Shown piece after piece: positions 1 to 6,753 of a stretch of 23,101 nt of DNA. The position numbers and the translations under genes are program-made. Each line of letters opens with the position of its first letter. Within the stretch, counting starts at the first letter, position 1. Below the pieces are notes generated by a model. That model saw only the letters and a program-made list of their open reading frames with translations. It searched no databases and was not told the DNA's origin. Where the stretch lies: assembly GCA_038250235.1 (NCBI GenBank), contig JBBSCO010000047.1, forward strand, positions 1 to 23,101, written 5' to 3'. This DNA is from JAAUTS01 sp038250235 (GTDB lineage: Bacteria > Verrucomicrobiota > Verrucomicrobiia > Methylacidiphilales > JAAUTS01).

Positions 1-21
1 TTAATAAACCCCATTTTCTTT

Positions 22-143
22 GTAGGAGCGACCTCGTGTCGCGATGGCTTTGGCTTTTTGCCCAGTCACACCCCCAGCCTTCGCGTGACAAGCACGCTCC
101 TACGAACAGGGCCCTTCCCCGTAGGAGCGACCTCGTGTCGCGA
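22..143. repeat. REP-type palindrome cluster 1 (three units)
   Basis: Three 23-bp units lie at 22-44 (+), 81-103 (-) and 121-143 (+). The plus-strand unit starts GTAGGA, then GCGAC, a CTCGT loop and GTCGC. The minus-strand unit starts GTAGGA, then GCGTG, a CTTGT loop and CACGC. Both form a 5-bp stem, so the stem bases changed in a compensating way. A GTAG tetranucleotide followed by a small imperfect palindrome is the known form of REP sequences moved by RAYT (Y1 HUH) transposases. No RAYT gene is present in this window. The cluster lies downstream of the PIN toxin gene. Confidence 0.8.
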
Positions 144-278
144 TGGCCTTTATCTTTCGCTCAGAGTTCTGCCCTACCCGCGAAACTCCGCAATTCTGCG
201 CGAGCAGGCACGCGAAAAAGCGCGAACGGGTGGCAATTATGAAGGTAGGTTTTTAATAGGCCGGAAAGTTCTGTCGGG

Positions 279-695
279 TCAGGATCCGCGGACCATTCTA
301 CGAACGATAAGTTCTTCCAAAAGCATCTGCACGGTCACGATTTTCACGCCGCCGATGGTTTTGCCAAACAGGTGCCCGAAATCCTTTTTGTCACCCGTGA
401 GCAGGAAATCCGCTTTGCCGGCAATGGCTCCGCAAAGGATGGGCCGGTCTTTTTCGACGAGTTCCACATTGAGTTCGAAAAGTCCGATGGGAACCATCTC
501 CAAGGACAGGGCGAATTTCTCATACGCGGCCAGGCGTTTGGGTTGCTTTGCCGCGATGTTCCTCCGCGCCTCAGCCATCGCGTAGGCGTTGGTCAGCAGG
601 TCGGCGTGATGCGCCAATTCTCCAAGAAACCCAGCGAGATGACTACTGGGGAAGGACGTGGAGAAAAGGATGTTGGCATCGAGAAAAACTCTCAT
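279..695 (-). CDS. PIN-domain toxin (VapC-like ribonuclease)
   Basis: This 138-residue protein fits a single PIN domain, a Mg2+-dependent RNase fold used as the toxin of type II toxin-antitoxin pairs. The acidic set is visible: D6 in VFLDANIL, E42 in AEARRN, D83 in EKDRP, and D96/D102 in ADFLLTGDKKD. The general pattern fits the PIN_3/COG1569 type more than classical VapC. The ATG overlaps the TGA of the upstream AbrB-like antitoxin by four bases (ATGA, 692-695), so the two are probably translationally coupled with antitoxin first. All catalytic acids are present, so the toxin looks intact. The cellular RNA target cannot be read from sequence. Confidence 0.9.
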   Translation of the reverse strand: MRVFLDANILFSTSFPSSHLAGFLGELAHHADLLTNAYAMAEARRNIAAKQPKRLAAYEKFALSLEMVPIGLFELNVELVEKDRPILCGAIAGKADFLLTGDKKDFGHLFGKTIGGVKIVTVQMLLEELIVRRMVRGS

Positions 696-937
696 CGGGT
701 TTTGCGCCAGCGGAGCTTTTTGCCCACGAGCGCCGATTCATTCATTCGACGAAACTCCTCCACCCTTGCGTTGGAATAGATTTCGACGGGCATGACGGCA
801 CCGGCGCGAAGGACGACGTTCCCGCTTTCGTCCACGTCCACGACAAGTTGGCCTCCGTGTGTCACACCGAGTCTTTGACGGACTTCCTTTGGCAAGGTGA
901 GCGCGCCGCGTTCATTGACAGTGATCACTTTAGTCAT
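692..937 (-). CDS. AbrB/SpoVT-type antitoxin
   Basis: This 81-residue protein begins with a swapped-hairpin AbrB/MazE-like DNA-binding domain (about residues 3-47: TVNERGALTLPKEVRQRLGV, then a GGQLVVDVDESGNVVL strand pair). The basic C-terminal tail (about 48-81) is the usual toxin-binding part. It precedes the PIN toxin with a 4-base ATGA overlap. Members of this family bind their own promoter and neutralise the toxin by direct contact. No Shine-Dalgarno sequence precedes the ATG. A promoter-like pair of hexamers ends only 7 bases before it, so the mRNA may be leaderless or nearly so. Confidence 0.9.
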   Translation of the reverse strand: MTKVITVNERGALTLPKEVRQRLGVTHGGQLVVDVDESGNVVLRAGAVMPVEIYSNARVEEFRRMNESALVGKKLRWRKTR

Positions 938-944
938 GAAATCA

Positions 945-972
945 GTATTACATCATTACCGTATTCCTGCAA
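945..972 (-). promoter_or_regulatory. Candidate promoter of the AbrB/PIN operon, with a dyad
   Basis: On the minus strand TTGCAG (967-972) and TAATAC (945-950) are separated by 16 bases. The second hexamer ends 7 bases before the antitoxin ATG, which would place the transcription start at or next to the start codon. A GTATT/AATAC inverted repeat (961-975, 5-base spacer) overlaps the -35 hexamer and could be the autoregulatory site. This is seen by eye only; hexamer matches this short can arise by chance. Confidence 0.35.
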
Positions 973-1040
973 TACAACATCAGGCGGGTTTACGGTTTGC
1001 GGTTTTCAGTTCTCAGTTTCCCCGCGTGGCCCCCCCCCTC

Positions 1041-1200
1041 CCTGGGGTCAGTTCTTTGAAATTAGAGTGAGACGACGAGACCGGAGAACTGAGTCAAGGG
1101 TCAGGGGTCAGGGGTGAGGAAACCCTAAACCCCGCCCTTCGCGTGGCAAGCACGCTCCTACGAAAAGGCACCTCCCCGTAGGAGCGACCTGATGTCGCGA
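1041..1200. repeat. Composite dispersed repeat, copy 1, ending in two REP units
   Basis: A block starting CCTGGGGTCAGTTCTTTGAA (1041) runs through ACGACGAGA and GGAGAACTGAGTCA and ends in a REP pair at 1139-1161 (-) and 1178-1200 (+). The same order recurs at 5214-5386, with 14 extra bases in the second copy. The REP pair is spaced 16 bases, as in the clusters at 4651-4712 and 5325-5386. The element begins 14 bases past the stop codon of the large glycosidase gene and lies in its 3' flank. Nothing in it looks coding. Confidence 0.75.
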
Positions 1201-1214
1201 TTCCGTGCCACGGG

Positions 1215-4200
1215 TTATTCAAATGAGAACAATGGCCATTTTTCCGGTTCGGTGCTTTGGCCGAGCCCGTCGGCGAGGAACACCCAGCCCTCGCGGCCTC
1301 CACCGTCCTCGTCGTTGACGATGAAGTTCAGACCAACGGCAGCGGTGCGCAGGAAGGCCGCGTCGAAGCCGGCCCCTTCGAAGGGAAGCCGGGCCTTGTA
1401 ACTCAGGCCGCCATCAATCGGGGTGACTTTCAGCTCGATCTTGTTGGCATAATCGCGGGCGGTGCCTTCTGGGTTGCGCCAGGAATTGACCATCGTCTTG
1501 CCATCGTCGTTCCGGGCAAGTCCCAGTTCCCATGCGCCACCGCGTCCTGGGATCACGAGGCCGAGCTGGACGGAGTCGCCTTTCCACATGACGCTGGGCT
1601 GGTCGTTGGGCTGCATGTGTTTTTCATCCCGCACGTCGATGCGGACGAGAAGGGCCTTGTCGCCCGGCTCGATGGCGAACCAGGCGCGGGAGCTGATGTC
1701 CGAGGGTCCCTGCCATGTCCACTGGGCACGGGTGGGATCGGCCTGGTTGTTGTTGAAGATGTGTACTTTGGTTTCAAGAACGAAGTCAGCCTCGCGGTCG
1801 GCGATTCCGCCTTTGGGCAGGAGGCGGGCGGCGTGCATGGGCAGGTTCTGGCGTCCGCTCCAGCCTGCGAGTCCTTCAAACGAGTAGGCGAGACCGACGG
1901 TCGGGGTCTTGCCCGCTGCGGCGGTGGGCATGATCTGGGCCAGTTCGATGCGCTTGCTTTCCTTGGCGGCAAGTTGGAGCTTCTGTGCGGACGCGACGCC
2001 ATCGTGGCCAGTCCAGGTGAGAGCGACGACGGCGGGGACGGTCAGCGGATTGCTCACCGTGGCCTCGACCATGACCTTGCGTCCGGGTTCGCCGTAAGGT
2101 TCCGTTCCGAAGACAATGAGAGGTGGCGCGACCTGCGGGGCAGTGCCCTCCTTGACGCCGGAGAGGCGCAGGCTGGCGACTTCCTTCTTGAGGGCCCAGA
2201 GGACGACGCCATGTTCGACTTTGGCGGGCGACAAATTGCCGTAAAGATCGACGAATTCCGCTTTAGCTCCTTCGGGGACGATGGCCGGAACTGTGGTATC
2301 AACCACGGGGGAATTCTCATCCCAACCGATGAATAAGTGCCCGCCATTGCCCGCAAACCCGAACATCCAATTGCCGCGTGCGGCCTCAAGCTGAACGGGC
2401 CTTGTGAAGCCGCGCATGAGGTTGACCATGGCATTGTAGGCGGGCAGCACCGGGTAGGGCTGATCGTCATTACTGATCATCGAATAATGGTATTCGGAGG
2501 GGAAGTTCAGGCAGAACCAGTTGAAGCCGACTGCTCCACGGGCCCGTGCGAAGGCAAATTTCTTATAGAGTTCGCCGGCCTGTTTCTGGCGATCCTCCTG
2601 TGAAACGGCGGCACCGGTCTCGTTGTGATAGAACGGCTTGGGCGGGCTCAGCTTGGCCATGAGAGGCCCCCAGGCATTGTCCATGCGGGTTTGGTAACCT
2701 TTACCGAAGGAACCGTGCTCGTGGATGTTGACGACATCGTAAGCTTTCTGATCGTCGAGCACCGAGCGGTGGATGAGGTCGGGGTTGTTGGACTGTCCGC
2801 CGTGGGCTCCGCTGGCAATCGCGAATCCGCCCGTCATGATTTTCAGACTGGGATCGACCTTGCGAATTTCCTCGGAAGCGACGCGGTACGTTTCGAGGTA
2901 TTCTTCGGTGGTACCGCGCCAGAATCCGTAAAGGTCGGGCTCGTTCCAGATTTCGATGAACTCAATTTTAAAGCCCTGCTCCTTGATGTGCTGCATGGCG
3001 AGGCGGCTATAATTGCGCCATGCATCGATTTTGGGCGGGGTCATGGCTATTGTCCACTCGGGGAGTTTTTCCGCTTTGATGCGATCGATGTGCTCCTGTT
3101 TGGCGGCCCATTTGGGAGTGAAGCCGAGACCATATTGAGCGTAGAGTCCGCGATCGTTAAGTGCCTTCAGGTAAAGGTCATGTTGTTTCCAGTCGGGAGT
3201 GGGGCCTTGAGCGGCCGTGTCCGCCCATGTCACCCCGTTGCGGATGATGTCGGCACCGATCATCGCGCAGCTGTCGGCAAGGCGATTGTAATTGTGCGGT
3301 GCGAAGCGGGCGTCCAGACCGAACCAAAAGCCGTCCGCGGGCGGTTTGGCGCGCTGACCGGCCGGGTTGATCACCCCGAGCATGATGGGCTTCATGGTGA
3401 TTTTGCCGGTGCCGCCGGGGGTGCGGATCGTGGGCGTAAGCTGCCACCAGCCGAGCTTGGAAAGGTTGTTACCGAGCGGAAGGCGGACTTCCCCGCCGGG
3501 CGGGAGCGCGATGTTTTCCTTTGTCTCGGTCACAGTGGTGCCGTCGAACGCGCGGAAATCCATATCCACATGCACCGTAACCGGAGTCGCCGAGGCAGCA
3601 TTTTTCAAAACCAGCGCGGACTCGGCCCTTTTGGAGTTACTGATGAGGTTGAGCGGGCCATCGGTGACCACTGAGGCGGTGACCGCCATGATCGGGATTT
3701 CGGGCTCGATTTTGGTGACATCGACCGCGTTCCGCATCAGGTCCCCAATCAGGATGGAGGCAGATTCGGCGGGCTTGTTGGGCAGGTTGAACATGAGCGT
3801 GCTGAGACGGAGAGGAAGATCAATCGTGCCCTTCCCCTCGTCCGAGCCACCGTAGTGGTTATTTCCTGTCAGACTGGAATCCAAAACCAGCGAGCCGGTG
3901 ACGATGCCGCCGCCCTCGGGCAGGGTTCCTCCGAAATGCCAGGTCTCGCCATTGACATCCAAGGCACGGACTCCCCAGGATGTGAGCTGGGGGGCTTGTG
4001 TTTTGTCCACGGTGATCTCCAGTTTAATGCCTTCGCGGTAAGCTTTCAGGAACGGTTTCCCGTTGGAGAACATCTCGGCAAATCCACCGGCACCAGGACT
4101 CCATTCCAACTGGACCCATGAGCGATCCTCCTGCTTAAGGGGTTTGGCGGATTGCTTGTGTTTGTCGCCATTAACGAGTCCCCATGAGTTGCCGGGGCCC

Positions 4201-4334
4201 GCGGGAACGAGGATTTCCGGATTGCCCATGGAGTCGAAGGGGAAACTAACAGCGAGAAGGGCAAGGGCTAACCATGATTTTTTGGAAAAAGTGGCGAGGC
4301 GCGGGAAAAGCGGGGGATCATTTCGATGGTTCAT
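1215..4334 (-). CDS. Exported clan GH-A glycoside hydrolase (GH39/GH5-like) with CBM9-like C-terminal domain
   Basis: The protein has 1039 residues. A hydrophobic segment (about 20-36) after a basic start suggests export. Beta-sandwich-like regions (about 40-330) precede a TIM-barrel region (about 335-650). The motif FIEIWNEPDLYGFW gives the acid/base E465, and FYHNETGA gives the likely nucleophile E572; both are typical of clan GH-A retaining enzymes such as GH39 xylosidases. An Ig-like segment (about 736-835) and a CBM9-like domain (about 845-1039, with SVQLGL and ARLPFEGAG strands) follow. The substrate is unknown; a plant or algal polysaccharide is likely. The gene stands alone, with a palindrome (4413-4428) upstream and a REP pair just past the stop. 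No clear Shine-Dalgarno precedes the ATG. Family assignment beyond clan GH-A is tentative. Confidence 0.85.
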   Translation of the reverse strand: MNHRNDPPLFPRLATFSKKSWLALALLAVSFPFDSMGNPEILVPAGPGNSWGLVNGDKHKQSAKPLKQEDRSWVQLEWSPGAGGFAEMFSNGKPFLKAYREGIKLEITVDKTQAPQLTSWGVRALDVNGETWHFGGTLPEGGGIVTGSLVLDSSLTGNNHYGGSDEGKGTIDLPLRLSTLMFNLPNKPAESASILIGDLMRNAVDVTKIEPEIPIMAVTASVVTDGPLNLISNSKRAESALVLKNAASATPVTVHVDMDFRAFDGTTVTETKENIALPPGGEVRLPLGNNLSKLGWWQLTPTIRTPGGTGKITMKPIMLGVINPAGQRAKPPADGFWFGLDARFAPHNYNRLADSCAMIGADIIRNGVTWADTAAQGPTPDWKQHDLYLKALNDRGLYAQYGLGFTPKWAAKQEHIDRIKAEKLPEWTIAMTPPKIDAWRNYSRLAMQHIKEQGFKIEFIEIWNEPDLYGFWRGTTEEYLETYRVASEEIRKVDPSLKIMTGGFAIASGAHGGQSNNPDLIHRSVLDDQKAYDVVNIHEHGSFGKGYQTRMDNAWGPLMAKLSPPKPFYHNETGAAVSQEDRQKQAGELYKKFAFARARGAVGFNWFCLNFPSEYHYSMISNDDQPYPVLPAYNAMVNLMRGFTRPVQLEAARGNWMFGFAGNGGHLFIGWDENSPVVDTTVPAIVPEGAKAEFVDLYGNLSPAKVEHGVVLWALKKEVASLRLSGVKEGTAPQVAPPLIVFGTEPYGEPGRKVMVEATVSNPLTVPAVVALTWTGHDGVASAQKLQLAAKESKRIELAQIMPTAAAGKTPTVGLAYSFEGLAGWSGRQNLPMHAARLLPKGGIADREADFVLETKVHIFNNNQADPTRAQWTWQGPSDISSRAWFAIEPGDKALLVRIDVRDEKHMQPNDQPSVMWKGDSVQLGLVIPGRGGAWELGLARNDDGKTMVNSWRNPEGTARDYANKIELKVTPIDGGLSYKARLPFEGAGFDAAFLRTAAVGLNFIVNDEDGGGREGWVFLADGLGQSTEPEKWPLFSFE

Positions 4335-4412
4335 AGAATTTGGGAATTTTTGAATTCAGGAGTGTTTGTGCAACGATTATGTGTTGAGGAGCGGTCTGGG
4401 AGTATGCCAAGT

Positions 4413-4433
4413 AATAACGGACGTTATTTTGTT
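4413..4433. promoter_or_regulatory. Candidate operator upstream of the GH-A gene
   Basis: AATAACG-GA-CGTTATT (4413-4428) is a perfect palindrome with 7-bp arms and a 2-bp centre, about 80 bases upstream of the ATG. Read on the minus strand, the adjoining sequence gives AACAAAATAAC (4423-4433). The same 11 bases occur at 5461-5471, upstream of the GntR/LacI-type regulator. The palindrome is directly visible; its use as an operator by that regulator is inference. Confidence 0.45.
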
Positions 4434-4591
4434 ACTATGCAAGATTAATTTTAATTAATTCACAGTTTAAGCGAATTCGTTCCGGAACGGCCTCTAGACG
4501 GGGCGATTCAGAGTTCTGCCCGCGAAAGGGCGCGAAAAAGCGCGAAAGGATGAAAATTTCGGAGGTTGGCTTTCCACTGCCTTTCTTTCCC

Positions 4592-4712
4592 GTAGGAGCG
4601 ACCTCGTGTCGCGATGGCTTTGGCTTTTTGCCCATTCACACCCCCAGCCTTCGCGTGGCAAGCACGCTCCTACGAAAAGGCACCTCCCCGTGGGATCGAC
4701 CTCGTGTCGCGA
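4592..4712. repeat. REP-type palindrome cluster 3 (three units)
   Basis: Units lie at 4592-4614 (+), 4651-4673 (-) and 4690-4712 (+). The 36-base spacing between the first two equals that of the 22-143 cluster, and their intervening sequence (TGGCTTTTTGCCCA...CACACCCCCAGCC) is nearly identical, so the two clusters are copies of one composite element. The last unit (GTGGGATCGAC...) carries two substitutions, one of which breaks a stem pair, suggesting decay. Confidence 0.8.
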
Positions 4713-4781
4713 TGGCCTTTATCTTCTCATTCAGACTAAACTGATTTGAGTGGATGATACGGTTAAAGAGGAGGGCTTAAC

Positions 4782-4945
4782 TTAAATGTCTTCCGGGGTA
4801 AGCCCGGTAAGCTTGGCGATCTTGGAAAGCATTCTGGGGCCGATTTCATCCCCATCATGAAAGGCGAAGACGTAATCTTGCCAGCCCTCTCGCTTCAGGG
4901 TGCGGTGAGAACCTTTTTGGCTTTGGCTGAACCCCAAGCTGTCAC
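4782..4945 (-). pseudogene. hicA: hicA toxin gene inactivated by a short internal deletion
   Basis: A GTG start (4943-4945) overlaps the hicB stop by four bases (GTGA) and encodes MTAWGSAKAKKVL, which resembles the start of HicA toxins of the WPSTKAKRVLAAL type. The frame then shifts and soon stops. In another frame, from about 4919 to the TAA at 4782, the sequence reads QKGSHRTLKREGWQDYVFAF and continues through HDGDEIGPRMLSKIAKLTGL, the usual HicA C-terminal part, including the catalytic-type His of GSHR. The missing piece would encode roughly 16 residues. The 12-base sequence CAAAAAGGTTCT (4908-4919 on the minus strand) fits both sides of the junction, as expected if deletion occurred between two short direct repeats. 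No full-length HicA can be made unless frameshifting occurs. Confidence 0.75.
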
Positions 4946-5154
4946 GCTGGGCAAAAGGCGAAGGAATGGGAAATGCTTGCGGGTTCTTCCCCGTTCTCAA
5001 TTCTGTCAGCAATGACCCGAAGGGCCAAGGCTTCGACTTTCTGGATGGCCTCCTCTTGGGAATGGCCGTAGCACATGACCCCCGGCAAGACTGGGATTTC
5101 AGCAATCCATCGGCCATCGGCTTCTTGATCCAGCTCTATAGGGAATCGGGACAC
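4942..5154 (-). CDS. hicB: HicB-family antitoxin
   Basis: This 70-residue protein matches the small HicB fold: FPIELDQEADGRWIAEIPVL, then LPGVMCYGHSQEEAIQKVEA and ALRVIADRIENGEE. HicB proteins bind and neutralise the HicA mRNA interferase and often repress their own operon. The start used here is a GTG (5152-5154) giving MSRFPIELD, the conserved beginning of this subfamily; no good Shine-Dalgarno was seen. Its stop overlaps the GTG of the broken hicA. The antitoxin frame looks intact, so it may now be an orphan that could act on related HicA toxins elsewhere (inference). Confidence 0.88.
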   Translation of the reverse strand: MSRFPIELDQEADGRWIAEIPVLPGVMCYGHSQEEAIQKVEALALRVIADRIENGEEPASISHSFAFCPA

Positions 5155-5213
5155 GTGTATAAGGAAGCCTTTTTGCGGTACTTAGTCAAGACTGGGCTGC
5201 CAAGGCCCAGCCC

Positions 5214-5386
5214 CCTGGGGTCGGTTCTTTGAAATTAAAGTGAGACGACGAGACAGGAGGGCTGAGACCGGAGAACTGAGTCAGGAGTCGGGAGTCGGGA
5301 AACCCAAAAACCAAAACCCCGCCATCGCGTGGCAAGCACGCTCCTACGAAAAGGCACCTCCCCGTAGGAGCGACCTCGTGTCGCGA
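5214..5386. repeat. Composite dispersed repeat, copy 2, ending in two REP units
   Basis: Begins CCTGGGGTCGGTTCTTTGAA and follows the same order as 1041-1200, with an added CAGGAGGGCTGAGA segment after ACGACGAGA. It ends in REP units at 5325-5347 (-) and 5364-5386 (+), again 16 bases apart. A CTGGGC/GCCCAG hairpin (5192-5210) sits just before it. The copy lies between hicB and the regulator gene, which diverge from each other. Confidence 0.75.
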
Positions 5387-5460
5387 TGGCTTTAGCTTCC
5401 GTTCAGAGTTTTGCAGGCAAAACCCACCGTACAATGATGTTGATTAGCGATTCTTCTTGA

Positions 5461-5521
5461 AACAAAATAACAAAGTGACAAAATGGTTTTAAGAACTTTG
5501 GTATCACTTCATTAATGTGAT
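5461..5521 (+). promoter_or_regulatory. Upstream region of the regulator: shared motif and a dyad
   Basis: AAAATAACAAAGTGACAAAA (5464-5483) matches 17 of 20 bases with the minus strand of 13625-13644 upstream of the GH28-like gene. Its first part, AACAAAATAAC (5461-5471), also recurs upstream of the GH-A gene. A separate dyad ATCAC...GTGAT (5503-5521) surrounds an ATTAAT centre and ends 36 bases before the regulator start. Either could be an autoregulatory operator; this is inference from position and recurrence. Confidence 0.45.
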
Positions 5522-5557
5522 TGATTCCAGCTATTTACCGAGAACCTGAAAAAAAAA

Positions 5558-6736
5558 TTGAAAACCCCCCTCCCCAAACGCGAAAAACGAGACAGCAAAT
5601 GGAAACAGGTTCACCAGTATATCATGGATATGATACGTAGCGGTTCATATCAACCCGGACAGACCCTGCCGACGCTCCGCAGCTTGGCCGCCGAATTCGA
5701 TACCAGCATCACCCCGGTAGTGCAGGCCATGCGTATTTTAGAAAAAGAGGGACTCGTCGAGTTGGTCAGGGGGCATGGCTGCCGCGTGCGTAACATTGCC
5801 ATGAATGATAACATGGTGGTTGTCCGTCCCATTGTTGAAGTCATCGGCATCTCAGCGGAACCGGATCTACAGCGGCGCAGCCACACCGTGGCAGGCCTTC
5901 AGCTCGGCATACTTCAAGTGCTTGGACTCACCGGGGACATCAAAACCCATATGACCAGCATTTCCTCCATCAGCAATCCAAACTCTTTGGATAGTATTCT
6001 GCGCGAAATCGGAACGCAACGCCCGGATGGGTTGATCATCGGCCCGGTTGCCCCCTACTTGGAACAACAAATCGCGAAATTATGGCAAATCAAAAGCAGC
6101 GGCACCAAGGTGGTTCTTTTCGCTTCACACCACCCCCTGGAACGCTTTGACCGGGTCACTTCAGATTTTGTTGGTGGGCAGAAACAATTGACCGAGCACC
6201 TTTGTAAAAAAGGTCATAAAGAGTTTTTGCGCATTTCATTCGGGCTGCACGCTCATTTCGAACAATTGAAGCAGGAAGGCTTCAGACAGGGACTCGAGGC
6301 AAGCGGATTTGATCCATCCCTGGCCAAGAGCTCCACGATCGAAATCACGATTGGAGACGAAACCGAGGAGGTGCGGAAGGAACGCCTGGAGCGGATCATT
6401 GGTGCCCTTGCCGTCATTCTGAAACAAAGGAAGATTTCTGTCATTATGGCGGGAAACGACGCCCAGGCAGGCGAAATCAGAGCGGCCCTCCACATTTTGG
6501 AACGTCACGACATTGAAACCACCGGTTACGATGGCTTTTGGGATGAGTTGGTCGGCGAGATAGAAGAACGTTACGGCTCCCATGTGCTCAAGGAAGGCCC
6601 CCCGGTTTCCGTGGACACGAATCTCGTGGAATGCGGCAACCATATGGCCCGGCTACTTCTCGACAGGATTAAAGGTGAACTCCCCAACGAGGCTCAAAAT
6701 CACTTGATACCCCAAGACCTGATTATACCCAGGTAG
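5558..6736 (+). CDS. GntR-type HTH / LacI-type sensor hybrid transcriptional regulator
   Basis: The protein has 392 residues. Residues 12-80 are a GntR winged helix-turn-helix (IRSGSYQPGQTLPTLRSLAA, then DTSITPVVQAMRILEKEGLV and a GHGCRV wing). Residues 95-392 resemble a periplasmic-binding-protein-like LacI/GalR sensor: RPDGLIIG, GTKVVLFAS, VTSDFVGG, SVIMAGND and the ending ARLLLDRIKGELP...LIPQDLIIPR. Such hybrids sense a sugar or sugar derivative. The chosen start is TTG; a CTG four codons upstream is the only other in-frame option before a stop, and neither has a clear Shine-Dalgarno. It is transcribed alone, converging with the pseudopilin operon across a 17-base gap. A motif in its upstream region recurs before the GH28 gene, so it probably controls the sugar locus (inference). 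Confidence 0.88.
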   Translation: MKTPLPKREKRDSKWKQVHQYIMDMIRSGSYQPGQTLPTLRSLAAEFDTSITPVVQAMRILEKEGLVELVRGHGCRVRNIAMNDNMVVVRPIVEVIGISAEPDLQRRSHTVAGLQLGILQVLGLTGDIKTHMTSISSISNPNSLDSILREIGTQRPDGLIIGPVAPYLEQQIAKLWQIKSSGTKVVLFASHHPLERFDRVTSDFVGGQKQLTEHLCKKGHKEFLRISFGLHAHFEQLKQEGFRQGLEASGFDPSLAKSSTIEITIGDETEEVRKERLERIIGALAVILKQRKISVIMAGNDAQAGEIRAALHILERHDIETTGYDGFWDELVGEIEERYGSHVLKEGPPVSVDTNLVECGNHMARLLLDRIKGELPNEAQNHLIPQDLIIPR

Positions 6737-6753
6737 CAGCTACAAAACTAGAT

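Larger units (their letters stand above)
4335..4781. other. Non-coding stretch between the glycosidase and hicBA
   Basis: No convincing gene is present. The part near 4335-4450 is AT-rich, is the upstream region of the glycosidase gene and holds the 4413-4428 palindrome. Positions 4504-4548 (TTCAGAGTTCTGCC, then CGCGAAAAAGCGCGAA) repeat sequence also seen near 160-225. REP cluster 3 lies at 4592-4712. Small open frames here run through the repeats and look spurious. Confidence 0.7.

Noticed and set aside
36..585. Plus-strand open frames starting inside the first REP cluster
   Set aside because: They translate REP repeats and then the antisense strand of the PIN toxin.
1257..2336. Long open frame (359 codons) on the plus strand inside the GH-A gene, and a similar one at 2625-3674
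   Set aside because: Antisense shadows of a well-supported glycosidase gene in GC-rich DNA; no recognisable protein motifs.
5155..5190. TTGACT and TTATAC upstream of hicB as a promoter
   Set aside because: The hexamers are about 21 bases apart, too far for a normal sigma-70 promoter.
22..5386. CRISPR-like array from the recurring GTAGGAGCG units
   Set aside because: Units alternate in orientation, are clustered with fixed short spacers that are themselves repeated, and have no cas genes; they fit REP elements.
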